Made by a program: the position numbers and the translations under genes
Part shown: piece after piece, positions 8,225 to 16,852 of the stretch
Layout of the letters: every line of letters starts with the position of its first letter
Position numbering within the stretch: the first letter of the stretch is position 1
NCBI GenBank assembly: GCA_965197575.1
Contig: OZ240214.1
Span: forward strand, 3,038,001-3,102,000
Reading direction: 5' to 3'
Length of the DNA: 64,000 nucleotides
DNA from: VXOI01 sp965197575
Lineage (GTDB): Bacteria; Chloroflexota; Dehalococcoidia; Lucifugimonadales; UBA3495
The notes under the pieces: generated by a model
What the model was told of the DNA's origin: nothing
What the model saw: the letters and a program-made list of their open reading frames with translations, nothing else
Databases searched by the model: none

Positions 8225-9394
8225 GTGACGACCGCATCCAAGCAGGACATGGTGGCCGCAGCCAAAGCGCTGCGGCCACTAATTGTCGAATCGCGGGACG
8301 AAATCGAGGAGACCCGGCAACTGCCCGCCGCCATCGTCGCGGCCATGGACGAGGCCGGTCTCTTTCGAATGTATATGCCCAACTCCCTGGGCGGGCCCGA
8401 AGTCGACCCCCTGACCGCCTTCCGAGTCGTCGAGCAGTTGTCCATCGCCGACGGATCGGTTGGCTGGTGTTGCTTGATCGCAGGTTCCATTTCCCTGTAT
8501 ACCGGCTGGCTGGAGCCGACGACGGCCAGAGAACTGGTAGGCTCTCCGCCAAGTCTCCGGGGAGCGGGCTCCTTCCGCCCCGAAGGAACGGCGCGGACCT
8601 CCGACGGCGGCTACGTGGTCAACGGCCGCTGGGACTTCGCCAGCGGCTGCCTGCACGCCAACTGGCTGTTTCTCAACTGCATAGTGACGGACGAGAACGG
8701 CCCGCGCTACAAGGACGACGGGCTGCCGGAGTTGCGCATGATGTCGCTCCCCATCGGCGCGGCGACGGTCCACGACAACTGGTCGGTCATCGGGCTTCGG
8801 GGCACCGGCAGCAACGACGTGTCGGTAGAAGAACTGTTCGTCCCGGCGGAACGCACCTTCGCGCTGGCGTCCGAGTCCGTAGAGACAGCCCCGTTGTTCA
8901 ACGCCCGGGCGGCGCTGGCGACCGCTTTCACCCTGTTGGCCGGCAATGCCTTGGGGATGGCCCGAGGGGCGATGGACGCCTTTATCGAACTGGCCACGTC
9001 GTCGGCCACCACGATGAATCCGGCGCTGCTCCGGGACCGGGCTCCCGTGCAACTGGCCGTCGGCCAGGCAGAGGGCATCATCAGCGGGGCGCGGGCCTAC
9101 GTCCTGCACGCGGCGGGCGAACTGTGGGAGGCGGTCCAGTCGGGCAAGCCCGACCTGAGCGAAGAAATACTACAGAGCAGGCTGGCCACCACTCACGGAG
9201 TCCATGAGGCGGCCCGGGCCATCGACAAACTGTACCACGCCTCGGGCACCAACGCCGTGCGCCGCGGCAACCTGCTGGAACGTTACTTCCGCGACATCAA
9301 CGCCGCCATGATGCACGCCGCCGGCCTGCCCGCCAACTTCGAGCAGGGCGGCCGGGTAGCCCTCGGCCTGCCCCCCGGCGCCCCAGGGTGGTAG
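8225..9394 (+). CDS. Acyl-CoA dehydrogenase-like flavoprotein (possible monooxygenase)
   Basis: A 389-residue protein of the acyl-CoA dehydrogenase superfamily, in the branch that includes HsaA-type flavin-dependent hydroxylases. It has an N-terminal helical domain, a middle beta domain (YVVNGRWDFASGCLHANW, then DNWSVIGLRGTGSNDVSVEE) and a C-terminal four-helix bundle. The GLRGTGS loop and the FASG segment are typical. A glutamate base of true acyl-CoA dehydrogenases was not identified, favouring a monooxygenase or desulfurisation-type role, but this is inference. Translation starts at GTG, after a purine-rich GGGTGAGGG stretch. Confidence 0.75.
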   Translation: MTTASKQDMVAAAKALRPLIVESRDEIEETRQLPAAIVAAMDEAGLFRMYMPNSLGGPEVDPLTAFRVVEQLSIADGSVGWCCLIAGSISLYTGWLEPTTARELVGSPPSLRGAGSFRPEGTARTSDGGYVVNGRWDFASGCLHANWLFLNCIVTDENGPRYKDDGLPELRMMSLPIGAATVHDNWSVIGLRGTGSNDVSVEELFVPAERTFALASESVETAPLFNARAALATAFTLLAGNALGMARGAMDAFIELATSSATTMNPALLRDRAPVQLAVGQAEGIISGARAYVLHAAGELWEAVQSGKPDLSEEILQSRLATTHGVHEAARAIDKLYHASGTNAVRRGNLLERYFRDINAAMMHAAGLPANFEQGGRVALGLPPGAPGW

Positions 9395-9420
9395 CGGTGA
9401 ACGGCTGAAAAGAGGGACTG

Positions 9421-9750
9421 ATGCCGGTCGCTTTCTGCCTGGTTGAGAATAAATCGGGCCAGGTGCTGTTGATTCAACGTGGGTATGGGAAGGAAAAGTA
9501 CAAATGGTCTTTGCCGGGTGGAAACGTTGACGGCAAAGAAGGATACCAGCAGGCCGCAGCGCGGGAAACCAGGGAGGAAACGGGACTAAGAGCCAAAATC
9601 ATTATGAGCAATTGGCGACACATCCGGCACCCGCTCAATGCCCGTATTGCGATGGCGCAACCATACGCCTCAGAAAGTACCCCCACAAAAATCCATACCG
9701 GTGCCAGTCCTGCAAGCGCACACTACAATCGTCCTCTCATCCCCATGTAA
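9421..9750 (+). pseudogene. NUDIX hydrolase, truncated
   Basis: The frame begins with a good NUDIX start: VLLIQRGYGKEKYKWSLPGG, then a complete box ending REETGL. About residue 62 (near base 9606) family resemblance ends, and the rest (WRHIRHPLNARIAMAQPYAS and on) is an out-of-frame reading of the zinc-ribbon gene that follows. Normal members need about 60-70 more residues. A deletion or recombination seems to have joined the first half of a NUDIX gene to unrelated DNA. It is unlikely to fold as an active hydrolase. Confidence 0.6.
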
Positions 9751-10007
9751 TAAAGCACTCTATAAGCTCCGCGCCTGACCCGGCCAGCTGGGAACAAATT
9801 GGCGGATGGTACGCATGGGATAGTCAGAAATACGATATGAGCAGAATTCCCAAGTGGGTAATGGATACTTTGCCCAACCTGGACCTTCACCACGCCCCGG
9901 CATCCCACGTATATGAATTGGTGGGCCGCAACTACCGCTACATAGTCTCTGCCAGCGGACAAGGCGCCACGGAAATTTTGGTTTTCCGCAAGCCGAGGAA
10001 GGCCTGA
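9612..10007 (+). CDS. Zinc-ribbon protein of unknown function
   Basis: Up to 131 residues. CPYC and CQSC, spaced by about 16 residues (CPYCDGATIRLRKYPHKNPY, then RCQSC), form a zinc ribbon like those leading IS1/IS1595-type transposases. What follows (IGGWYAWDSQKYDMSRIP and VYELVGRNYRYIVSASGQGA) is not a transposase and is not recognised. The only in-frame start is a TTG inside the broken NUDIX gene, so the true 5' end may be lost and this may be the downstream part of a chimera. Confidence 0.4.
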   Translation: MATHPAPAQCPYCDGATIRLRKYPHKNPYRCQSCKRTLQSSSHPHVIKHSISSAPDPASWEQIGGWYAWDSQKYDMSRIPKWVMDTLPNLDLHHAPASHVYELVGRNYRYIVSASGQGATEILVFRKPRKA

Positions 10008-10136
10008 ACAACACCCCCGTCCGTCAATAAAGCGTAATTCCGGATTGCTGTGCCGATAGCCCGGCAAAGCGATACAGGGGCCCAAGAATGTAACCCATCG
10101 TTGCGGCGCACCGACTCCCGCGGAGCCTCAGCAGCA

Positions 10137-10433
10137 CTATTCCGGCTGAGGCAAGCCGCCTTGGGGAGGTATGCGAAAGATAATCCCGCCGTCCGGCGCG
10201 TGGGAGTGCGAGCCAAGGGCGTCGGCCAGCCGTCGGATTTCCGCCAAAGTCTCCGCATGTTGAGCGTCGGCGCGTTCTCTCGATTCAGCGTGCTGGGCGT
10301 CAGCGCGTTCCCGACCAGCTTTGACCTCGGCTTCCAGCCGACCCAGACGGAGATAGACCGGGGCGGCCAAGCTGATAACGGCAACCAAGGCGACGGCCAA
10401 GGAAGACAAGGCGGCTATCGTAGGGGCGTCCAT
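10137..10433 (-). CDS. Small membrane-anchored coiled-coil protein
   Basis: A 98-residue protein starting MDAPTIAALSSLAVALVAVI, with a single N-terminal transmembrane helix. It then has a charged helix containing an imperfect duplication, GRERADAQHAESRERADAQH, that should form a coiled coil. The tail is glycine- and proline-rich. GGAGCG lies upstream of the chosen ATG. Such single-span coiled-coil proteins are often encoded near phage or envelope genes, but no family is recognised and the neighbours give no clue. Confidence 0.5.
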   Translation of the reverse strand: MDAPTIAALSSLAVALVAVISLAAPVYLRLGRLEAEVKAGRERADAQHAESRERADAQHAETLAEIRRLADALGSHSHAPDGGIIFRIPPQGGLPQPE

Positions 10434-10483
10434 TGTCTCATCGCTCCGTTTCAGTGTACCAGAGCCTGCCTTGTAATTATTCG

Positions 10484-11056
10484 CTACGGCCGCACCCAAG
10501 TCTCCGACCAGGCCAGGCAGGCGGTGCTGCTTTGCTTGTCGCCTCGCATTTCTCGGACCACTTCTCCTGACGCCTGGTCGCCGTTTATGGTGATCCGCGC
10601 GGCCTTCGCGGGTGTGAAGCAGCTGTACACTCCGTGGGGACGCTGCGGCGAACCGGCGGGAACGGTGAGCATGAAGGGCTCCAGGAAGTCGTGCCAGGTC
10701 AGCGAGATCTGATCGTCGTCGCCCTCAATAGTCTCGGTCCAATAGGAAAAGGTGTCGCCCTTCTTCTCGAACTCCGCTTCCTCCACCGGAATGGTCTGGT
10801 CGGCGAACTCCGGGAACAGCAGGCTTTCAATCTCCTCTTGCAGCCAGCGGGCCAGGGCGATGTTGTCGGCGTAGATACGGACGCCGTCGGTTAGCTCACT
10901 CTTCATAAACAATGCATGGCCGCCGCCCACCGGCGACAGCAGGACCCGCCAGTGGCTGGCCCGGGTAGTCTGCTCGTTTCCTTCCGCAAGGCGAATAAAG
11001 GAATTCTCCCCCGTTAGCAGCACACGGTTGGGGTCGGTAGGATTGGCCGAGGTCAT
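10484..11056 (-). CDS. Hypothetical soluble protein
   Basis: A 190-residue protein with a strong AGGAGG before its ATG, which supports that it is a real gene. It is acidic and soluble, without signal peptide or membrane spans. Recognisable pieces are VRIYADNIALARWLQEEIES and SLTWHDFLEPFMLTVPAGSP. These look like a lipocalin- or DUF-type ligand-binding fold, but no family can be named. It sits just upstream of the coiled-coil gene on the same strand, 50 bases apart, and may be co-transcribed with it. Confidence 0.55.
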   Translation of the reverse strand: MTSANPTDPNRVLLTGENSFIRLAEGNEQTTRASHWRVLLSPVGGGHALFMKSELTDGVRIYADNIALARWLQEEIESLLFPEFADQTIPVEEAEFEKKGDTFSYWTETIEGDDDQISLTWHDFLEPFMLTVPAGSPQRPHGVYSCFTPAKAARITINGDQASGEVVREMRGDKQSSTACLAWSETWVRP

Positions 11057-11118
11057 GGCTTGCCTCCTGGGTTGGTATTCTTGGAGTCAGTATGGTGTTA
11101 GTCCCTGGGTTAGTCCAT

Positions 11119-11593
11119 TCAACGGGGGATTTCCCTGTCGGAGAACCTCTCGGATTGCGCCCGCCGAACATTGGAGCCGTATACGAAGACACCGGCCAGG
11201 CCAGCCACGTTCACGCCTACTGTTCACGCCTACTATGGAAGTTCCGGCCCAAGCATACCCGATGTAAACTGTAAAAGCGCCAACTCCGATCAGCGTCAGG
11301 GACAGAGTGAACGCCGTGGCCAAGCCGAGATAGGTTATTCTGAAGTCCCCTTTCTGCGCGTCTTTCTCCATCGCCATTCGGTGCTTCGACTGGTTTTCGG
11401 TGATAACCAGAATTCTCTCGGCTGCGCCGGGGACGACATCCTCGTAACTCCGAAGAACATCCGGCGGAGGCAAAGGCCCGCTCCAAGCCTCGTCGGTGAA
11501 TCTCACCTCCCTTTGCTCCGCAGAAACGACATCAGCCTGCCGTGTGGCAGGCTGATTCGCGGATTGGGGTTGAGTTTCTCGCTCGCTACTCAC
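11119..11593 (-). pseudogene. DUF2335 membrane protein, frameshifted by a 13-bp duplication
   Basis: The frame carries the DUF2335 pattern: WSGPLPPPDVLRSYEDVVPG, AAERILVITENQSKHRMAME, then a hydrophobic hairpin (LGLATAFTLSLTLIGVGAFT). At TSIVGVN the 13-base unit AGTAGGCGTGAAC is present twice in tandem, which shifts the frame into an arginine-rich tail. Removing one copy restores GVNVAGLAGVFVYGSNVRRA and a stop 20-odd codons on, which is where this family normally ends. The start is probably the GTG overlapping the stop of the gene upstream. Function of DUF2335 is unknown. Confidence 0.7.
11209..11234. repeat. 13-bp tandem duplication
   Basis: GTTCACGCCTACT occurs twice, end to end, inside the DUF2335 gene. 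Since 13 is not a multiple of three it changes the frame. The two units are identical, so the event looks recent. Confidence 0.9.
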
Positions 11594-11819
11594 CGGTCTC
11601 GCGCGACTTCCCAATCCTGTGGGCTTCCTGGCACTCAAACTTCGCAATGGCGCTTCTCATGTCGTTCCCGATAGAGACCCAGTCCAACCTCATCGCTTCA
11701 ACGTCCTTTGCAAAGCCGGTACTGACATAGCGCCGACGGTGCAATGTGCCCCCAAGGTCAAACACTCTTGCAAGACCATCAAGAAAGGCCGAACGCCTCC
11801 CTTTTCTCTCACGTTTCAT
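11586..11819 (-). CDS. Small protein upstream of DUF2335 gene
   Basis: A 77-residue basic protein (KRERKGRRSAFLDGLARVFD, then RLDWVSIGNDMRSAIAKFE). It ends within the first codons of the DUF2335 gene, overlapping its GTG by 8 bases, so the two were probably translated together. No signal peptide, membrane span or named domain is seen. The arrangement of a short ARVFDLGG-type protein ahead of DUF2335 suggests a conserved pair of unknown role. The ribosome site is weak. Confidence 0.5.
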   Translation of the reverse strand: MKRERKGRRSAFLDGLARVFDLGGTLHRRRYVSTGFAKDVEAMRLDWVSIGNDMRSAIAKFECQEAHRIGKSRETGE

Positions 11820-11942
11820 TTTGAAGCACCACCGCGCGTAGCGCTATTAGCTCATTATAATCAGAAGGCGGCCTTACAAAAGCCCCTGATGGGCCGCTGA
11901 ATTAGAAACGGCCCTTCAGACTTCCAATTTCCCGGTCATCGG

Positions 11943-13127
11943 TTAGTCTTTGGCGGGGAACCAGTCCTGCTTCCAGGGGAAGTCGCCGTCGGCGGAATCG
12001 AAGGCCGGGATGCCCGCGTCCACGCGGTCGCGGTAGGGGCTTTCGATGGGCTGGCTGTAGGGGTAGATGCCCCCTTCGTAGACCTCGGGGCCCATCTTGA
12101 AGTGCCTGGCCTCTTCCAGCGTCTCGATGAACGGCGCGTTCATGTCGTAGAGCTGGTCGGGAGTCTTGGGGCGCGGCCCGGCCTTGGAGACATGGCCGTA
12201 TAGCTCACGGCCAATGATGCGCTCGGCGGTCCAAACGCAGTCAATGAGCTTGTCGATGTCGACGCCGGTGTCGACGCCCATGTCGTCCATCATGTGAAGC
12301 AGGTCTTCGGTGGGGGCCATACCGGTGGCGCGGCCGTTGCCGCAGTAGGGGCAGCCGCCGAACCCGCCGATGGTGCCGTCCAGCTCCAGCGTGTCGTCGG
12401 GGCCGAGAGTGCGCATGGCAGCGTAGGCCGAGGCAATGGCCATGTTGCGCCCGTTGTGCAGGTGCAGGCGGAAGTGGTCGATCTCCGGCCAGCGCTCCTT
12501 GACCCGGTAGAGGCTCTCCTCGACCTTGGCCGGGGTGCAGTGGCTCATCGGGTCGCCCATCGAGACGCTGCGGACGTCGATGCCCACCTCGTCCCACATG
12601 CCGTGTTCCTTCTCCAGCAGGGTCATCAGGCTGTCCACCGGGAACCCGCCCAAGAAGTTGGACCCCCAACTGGCGTTGCAGCCGATGCCGGCCTCCTTGA
12701 TGTTGAGTTCCTGGGCCTGGGCCACAATCTGCGGCCAGCGCTCCATCTCCTGCATCTGGCTGCGGTTGGTGTTGCGGCGGGTGAACACGTCGCACATATG
12801 GCAGCTAAGGCGCGGGAACGAGTCGCGCTCGATGGTCAGGGGCGGCGAATAAGCGCGGGCGCGCTCCACGCCGCGGGAGTTCAGGGCCAGCGCGGTGTAG
12901 GTGACGCCGGGCTTGGGGGTGAAGCGGGTGACGATTTCGTCGATGCGCTCCATCTGGGGCGTCCACTTGGGGCTGACGAAGGAGCCGACGACGATGTTTT
13001 TCAGGCCGGTGTCGGACAGTTGGTCCAGCAACCCCACCTTGTCATCGACGGAGATGTTGGCGTTCTCGATCTGCATGCCCTCGCGCATACCTTCTTCTTT
13101 GTAGACCACTTTCGGATAATCTGGCAT
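11943..13127 (-). CDS. HMG-CoA lyase-like DRE-TIM enzyme
   Basis: A 394-residue TIM-barrel lyase. MPDYPKVVYKEEGMREGMQI has the variant of the EVGPRDGLQ start motif, with R15 and E16. HLHNGRNMAIASAYAAM, near residue 222, supplies the metal-binding HxH, and GTIGGFGGCPYCGNGRATG holds the flexible-loop cysteine region. The family splits or condenses acyl-CoA-type substrates (HMG-CoA lyase, citramalate or isopropylmalate synthases). The MREGM variant and extended C-terminus suggest a specialised substrate that cannot be named. AAGGAGG precedes the ATG. The gene is followed by a divergent Uma2 gene. Confidence 0.75.
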   Translation of the reverse strand: MPDYPKVVYKEEGMREGMQIENANISVDDKVGLLDQLSDTGLKNIVVGSFVSPKWTPQMERIDEIVTRFTPKPGVTYTALALNSRGVERARAYSPPLTIERDSFPRLSCHMCDVFTRRNTNRSQMQEMERWPQIVAQAQELNIKEAGIGCNASWGSNFLGGFPVDSLMTLLEKEHGMWDEVGIDVRSVSMGDPMSHCTPAKVEESLYRVKERWPEIDHFRLHLHNGRNMAIASAYAAMRTLGPDDTLELDGTIGGFGGCPYCGNGRATGMAPTEDLLHMMDDMGVDTGVDIDKLIDCVWTAERIIGRELYGHVSKAGPRPKTPDQLYDMNAPFIETLEEARHFKMGPEVYEGGIYPYSQPIESPYRDRVDAGIPAFDSADGDFPWKQDWFPAKD

Positions 13128-13368
13128 CAGGGCCTCCTTAACGGCGACAGATTGGCTGCGCCACCAATATAGCGGGATATAGCGGGATAAATTTGACCGC
13201 ACTGCTTTGGCCGGATTGTAGGGTTAGGGCAATCCGGCTGTCAATCGCGGCTGGGCACCGATAACATCCCCGCCGGGCATGTTGCGTCGATGGATAATCC
13301 CCCGTGCTACAATGCGGCAACGGGCGAAAAACCGCCCGTGCCTACCCCACCCGGATGGCGAATGGACT

Positions 13369-13947
13369 ATGACCACCACAAGCAAACTGATGACCGCCGA
13401 CGATCTCTTGGCGTTGCCGCGCGGATACGGCAAACGGTACGAGCTCATTCGAGGAGTTTTGGTCGAAAAGATGGGAACCGGAGACCCCCACGCCATGGTA
13501 CTCGTCTGGTTTACTTACGCACTGGCCCACTATGTGGCAACGGAGGGTTACGGAGACCTTCGTGTCGGTGAACCCGGCTACCATCTGGACTTGGACCCCG
13601 ACACCGTGCGGTGCCCCGATTTGGCTTGGATTGCTCCAGGCCGCATCCCGCCGGGCACACAGGGCTACCCTAACCTGGCCCCCGACCTAGCCATAGAGGT
13701 CAAGTCGCCCCGCAACTCCAATCCTGAAATAGCAGCCAAGGCGTGGATGTGGCTCAGCTACGGCTCGCAACAGGTATGGGTGGCCGACCCGGAGCGCGTC
13801 ACCGTAACCGTCTACCGCCCCGGCGCCGAACCGCAAACCTTGGGCGAGGACGACGAATTAACCGGCGGCGGCCTGCTCCCCGGATTCACGACCCCCGTCT
13901 GGCGCCTGTTCCGCCCCCGGGCGTTAGCCACCCGGCAGGCGGGGTAG
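13369..13947 (+). CDS. Uma2-family (DUF820) putative endonuclease, copy 1
   Basis: A 192-residue protein with the PD-(D/E)xK core of Uma2: KLMTADDLLALPRGYGKRYE, RCPDLAWI, then LAPDLAIEVKSPRNS with the E-x-K pair, followed by KAWMWLSYGSQQVWVADPE. The start is set at MTTTSKLMTADD, shared in style with the two other copies in this window. Uma2 proteins are presumed nucleases, widespread in Cyanobacteria and Chloroflexota, with no settled role. TACAAT upstream may be its -10 box. This copy keeps the lysine of the catalytic motif; the other two do not. Confidence 0.8.
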   Translation: MTTTSKLMTADDLLALPRGYGKRYELIRGVLVEKMGTGDPHAMVLVWFTYALAHYVATEGYGDLRVGEPGYHLDLDPDTVRCPDLAWIAPGRIPPGTQGYPNLAPDLAIEVKSPRNSNPEIAAKAWMWLSYGSQQVWVADPERVTVTVYRPGAEPQTLGEDDELTGGGLLPGFTTPVWRLFRPRALATRQAG

Positions 13948-14123
13948 CCTCAATATGTACGCCGTGTACGCTGCGTGCGACCCGGATGTCAGGCGGCGGG
14001 AGAAGAACCCGCCAAAAACCCCGGCTGCTCGTCTGGCGACGCTTGGAGCAGCCGGGGATAATCAGAATTCCGGTAATCCGTTCCCAACATGGGGATAAAC
14101 GTCGGGGAGCAAAGGGCCGTGCG

Positions 14124-14657
14124 CTAATTCAGCGGCCCGGTCCAGACGTAGTCGTTGTCTTTGGCGTCGCCGTGGCACATCTGGCAGCCTTCCACCATGC
14201 CTTCCTTCGCTACCGTGCCGTCGGCCAGAACCTTGAGCCAGAACCAGTCGTTGTGGTCGGGGTTGTAGCCCGATTTCTTATACATAACCGTGTTGGCGTC
14301 GTAGACGCCTTCCGGGGTGTAGTTCTCCTTGACTATGATCGCGCCGTCGGGCATTACGCCTTTCTTGCCATCGAGGGCGTCAAAGGCCACCTGGTTCAAA
14401 TAGGTGGTGAGGAGCATACCGTGGGGCTCGTCGCCCTGGTATTTTTCTCCCTTGCCGGGCCACAGTTGCCAAGTTTCCTGATAGTTGACTTTCTCGAGAT
14501 AGTCAAGCACCGAGGCTGCCGTGGTGCTGGGGAGCGTTGGCGCTGGGGTCGCCGTGGGTTGCGGGGTGGGCGTGGGTTCGCTACATGCCGCCAAGACCAG
14601 GACGGCACTCAAAATGGCCAGAATGGGTAGCAAGAAACGGGTCCGGAGTATAGGCAT
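14124..14657 (-). CDS. Cytochrome P460-like lipoprotein
   Basis: A 178-residue exported protein. The signal peptide (FLLPILAILSAVLVLAAC) ends in a lipobox, LAAC, followed by a threonine/proline linker (SEPTPTPQPTATPAPT), so it should be lipid-anchored outside the membrane. The C-terminal domain has NYTPEGVYDANTVMYKKSGY and a CQMCH haem c-binding motif near the end, the layout of cytochrome P460-type proteins. It probably carries electrons or oxidises a small nitrogen compound, but the crosslinking lysine is not assigned. GAGGAG precedes the ATG. Confidence 0.75.
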   Translation of the reverse strand: MPILRTRFLLPILAILSAVLVLAACSEPTPTPQPTATPAPTLPSTTAASVLDYLEKVNYQETWQLWPGKGEKYQGDEPHGMLLTTYLNQVAFDALDGKKGVMPDGAIIVKENYTPEGVYDANTVMYKKSGYNPDHNDWFWLKVLADGTVAKEGMVEGCQMCHGDAKDNDYVWTGPLN

Positions 14658-14787
14658 AAATGACTCCTCGGGTGTGAAATTTGGCGAAGGCCAGTCTATC
14701 ACAACCCCAATCTCGGTTGGCAATATTATGTAGCGGCCAATTCGGGGCAGAGCGGCCCCGGCTACGGCGTCCAGCTTTTCCCGCCGG

Positions 14788-14817
14788 TTGACACCTTCCC
14801 GCGCACGCTCCTATAAT
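14788..14817 (+). promoter_or_regulatory. Sigma-70 type promoter for the thiC transcript
   Basis: TTGACA and TATAAT are separated by 18 bases. This is the clearest consensus promoter in the window and it lies about 75 bases before the TPP aptamer, as expected for a riboswitch leader. Confidence 0.75.
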
Positions 14818-14892
14818 CCCGGCAACCCGGTGCGTCGTATTTATGTATTGCCCGGCGTGCGCCGGGGGCTTAACAACTCTATCTCCTGGGCA

Positions 14893-14987
14893 CGTAGGGG
14901 AGCTCGGTTGAGCCGGGCTGAGAGGGTGGCCGTATGCCACCGACCCTTGCGAACCTGATCTGGGTAATGCCAGCGGAGGGAAGCGGC
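14893..14987 (+). promoter_or_regulatory. TPP (THI-box) riboswitch
   Basis: The leader contains the conserved TPP aptamer parts in order: GTAGGGGAGC, GGGCTGAGAGGG, ACCCTTGCGAACCTGATCTG and GGGTAATGCCAGCGGAGGGA. Thiamine pyrophosphate binding would allow the terminator hairpin downstream to form and stop transcription before thiC. Known family, identified from sequence alone. Confidence 0.95.
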
Positions 14988-15008
14988 GCTTTGTGCGTTA
15001 GTCGACTT

Positions 15009-15047
15009 AGGGGCCGCCAACACCTTTTGCTGGCGGCCCCTATTTAA
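15009..15047 (+). terminator. Riboswitch-controlled intrinsic terminator
   Basis: GGGGCCGCCA and TGGCGGCCCC form a perfect 10-bp stem, followed by TATTTAATTTT. It lies between the TPP aptamer and the thiC start, so it is the likely expression platform. Confidence 0.85.
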
Positions 15048-15063
15048 TTTTGGGAGGCCCGCG

Positions 15064-16824
15064 ATGGTACAGACCGAATACACCACCAAGATCCAAGGCA
15101 AGTCCACCTTCCCCGCCAGCGAGAAGGTCTACAAAGAAGGCTCTTCGCCGTCGGTCCGGGTGCCCTTCCGTCAGGTGACCCTCAATCCCACCACCGGGCG
15201 GTTCGGGCAGGAGGAGAACCCGCCTCTTTCCATCTACGACACCAGCGGCCCCTACTCCGACTCTGCGGCAAGGCTGGACCTGGCCCAAGGACTGCCGGCC
15301 CTGCGCCGCGACTGGATCCTGGGCCGGGGCGGCGTCGAGGAATACGAAGGGCACCCCATCACCGTGACCGGCAAGACCAGGGCCCAGCCCTACCCGGCCC
15401 TGCGGCGGAACGTGTTGCGGGCCAAGAACGGCCAAGCGGTCACGCAGATGCACTATGCCCGCAAGGGCATAGTCACCCCGGAGATGGAATACATCGGCAT
15501 CCGGGAGGGCATCGACCCGGAATACGTCCGGGAGGAAGTCGCCCGCGGCCGGGCCATCATCCCCGCCAACATCAACCACCCGGAGTCGGAGCCGATGATC
15601 ATCGGCCGCAACTTCTTGGTGAAGGTCAACGCCAACATCGGCAATTCCGCCATCACCTCCTCCATCGAAGAAGAGGTGGAGAAGATGCTGTGGGCCACCC
15701 GATGGGGGGCCGACACGGTGATGGACCTCTCCACCGGCAGCGACATCCACACCACCCGCGAGTGGATCCTGCGCAACTCGCCGGTCCCCATCGGAACCGT
15801 GCCCATCTATCAGGCCCTGGAGAAAGTGGGAGACAACCCCGAGGAACTGACTTGGGAACTCTACCGGGACACCCTGATCGAGCAGGCCGAACAGGGCGTG
15901 GACTACTTCACCATCCACGCCGGCGTGCTGTTGCGCTATGTGCCGCTGACCGCCAACCGCATCACGGGCATCGTGTCCCGGGGCGGCTCGATCATGGCCG
16001 GTTGGTGCCTGGCCCACCACCAAGAGAACTTCCTCTACACTCACTTCGGTGAAATCTGCGAGATCATGCGGGCCTACGACGTCTCCTTCTCCTTGGGCGA
16101 CGGCCTGCGCCCCGGCAGCATCGCCGACGCCAACGACGAAGCCCAGTTCGGTGAGTTGGAGACCCTCGGCGAGTTGACCAAGTACGCTTGGGAACACGAC
16201 GTTCAGGTGATGATCGAGGGGCCCGGCCACGTCCCCTTGCACAAGATCAAGGAGAACGTCGACCGGCAGATCGAGGTGTGCCACGAGGCCCCGTTCTACA
16301 CCCTGGGCCCGTTGGTTACGGACATTGCCCCAGCCTACGACCACATCACCTCGGGCATCGGCGCGGCCATGGTCGGCATGTACGGCACGGCCATGCTCTG
16401 CTACGTGACGCCCAAGGAGCACTTGGGCCTGCCCAACCGGGATGACGTGAAGGAAGGCGTGATCACCTACAAAATCGCCGCCCACGCGGCCGACGTGGCC
16501 AAGGGCCATCCGATGGCCCAGCATTGGGACGACGCACTCTCCAAGGCCCGTTTCGAGTTCCGTTGGGACGACCAGTTCAACCTGGCGCTGGACCCGGAAA
16601 GGGCCCGCGACTATCACGACGAGACCCTGCCCGCCCAAGGGGCCAAGGTCGCCCATTTCTGCTCCATGTGCGGCCCCAAGTTCTGCGCCATGAAGATCAC
16701 CCAAGACGTGCGGGAGTACGCCAAGAACCGGGGCGTGGCCGTGGAAACGGCTTTCGAAGAGGGCATGGAAGAGAAGTCCCGCGAGTTCCGGGAATCCGGC
16801 AGCAAGATTTACCAGAAAGCCTAG
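15064..16824 (+). CDS. thiC: Phosphomethylpyrimidine synthase ThiC
   Basis: A 586-residue radical-SAM enzyme that rearranges aminoimidazole ribotide into hydroxymethylpyrimidine phosphate for thiamine synthesis. The core has MHYARKGIVTPEMEYI, the barrel strands (TVMDLSTGSDIH, SFSLGDGLRPG) and the C-terminal iron-sulfur motif CSMCGPKFC (C533, C536, C541), the CxxCx4C typical of ThiC. Length is close to the family norm. GGGAGG precedes the ATG. It is preceded by promoter, TPP riboswitch and terminator, so thiamine pyrophosphate should repress it. No other thiamine gene is adjacent. Confidence 0.98.
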   Translation: MVQTEYTTKIQGKSTFPASEKVYKEGSSPSVRVPFRQVTLNPTTGRFGQEENPPLSIYDTSGPYSDSAARLDLAQGLPALRRDWILGRGGVEEYEGHPITVTGKTRAQPYPALRRNVLRAKNGQAVTQMHYARKGIVTPEMEYIGIREGIDPEYVREEVARGRAIIPANINHPESEPMIIGRNFLVKVNANIGNSAITSSIEEEVEKMLWATRWGADTVMDLSTGSDIHTTREWILRNSPVPIGTVPIYQALEKVGDNPEELTWELYRDTLIEQAEQGVDYFTIHAGVLLRYVPLTANRITGIVSRGGSIMAGWCLAHHQENFLYTHFGEICEIMRAYDVSFSLGDGLRPGSIADANDEAQFGELETLGELTKYAWEHDVQVMIEGPGHVPLHKIKENVDRQIEVCHEAPFYTLGPLVTDIAPAYDHITSGIGAAMVGMYGTAMLCYVTPKEHLGLPNRDDVKEGVITYKIAAHAADVAKGHPMAQHWDDALSKARFEFRWDDQFNLALDPERARDYHDETLPAQGAKVAHFCSMCGPKFCAMKITQDVREYAKNRGVAVETAFEEGMEEKSREFRESGSKIYQKA

Positions 16825-16852
16825 CTGTCCCCAAGGGACATGAGCAAGGCAC

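Noticed and set aside
15040..16704. Long open frame (554 codons) opposite thiC
   Set aside because: It is a mirror of the high-GC thiC coding frame, with no domain, start signal or homologue-like motif. The same holds for long frames opposite ileS, uvrA, sbcC, the aminotransferase gene and the IS110 genes.
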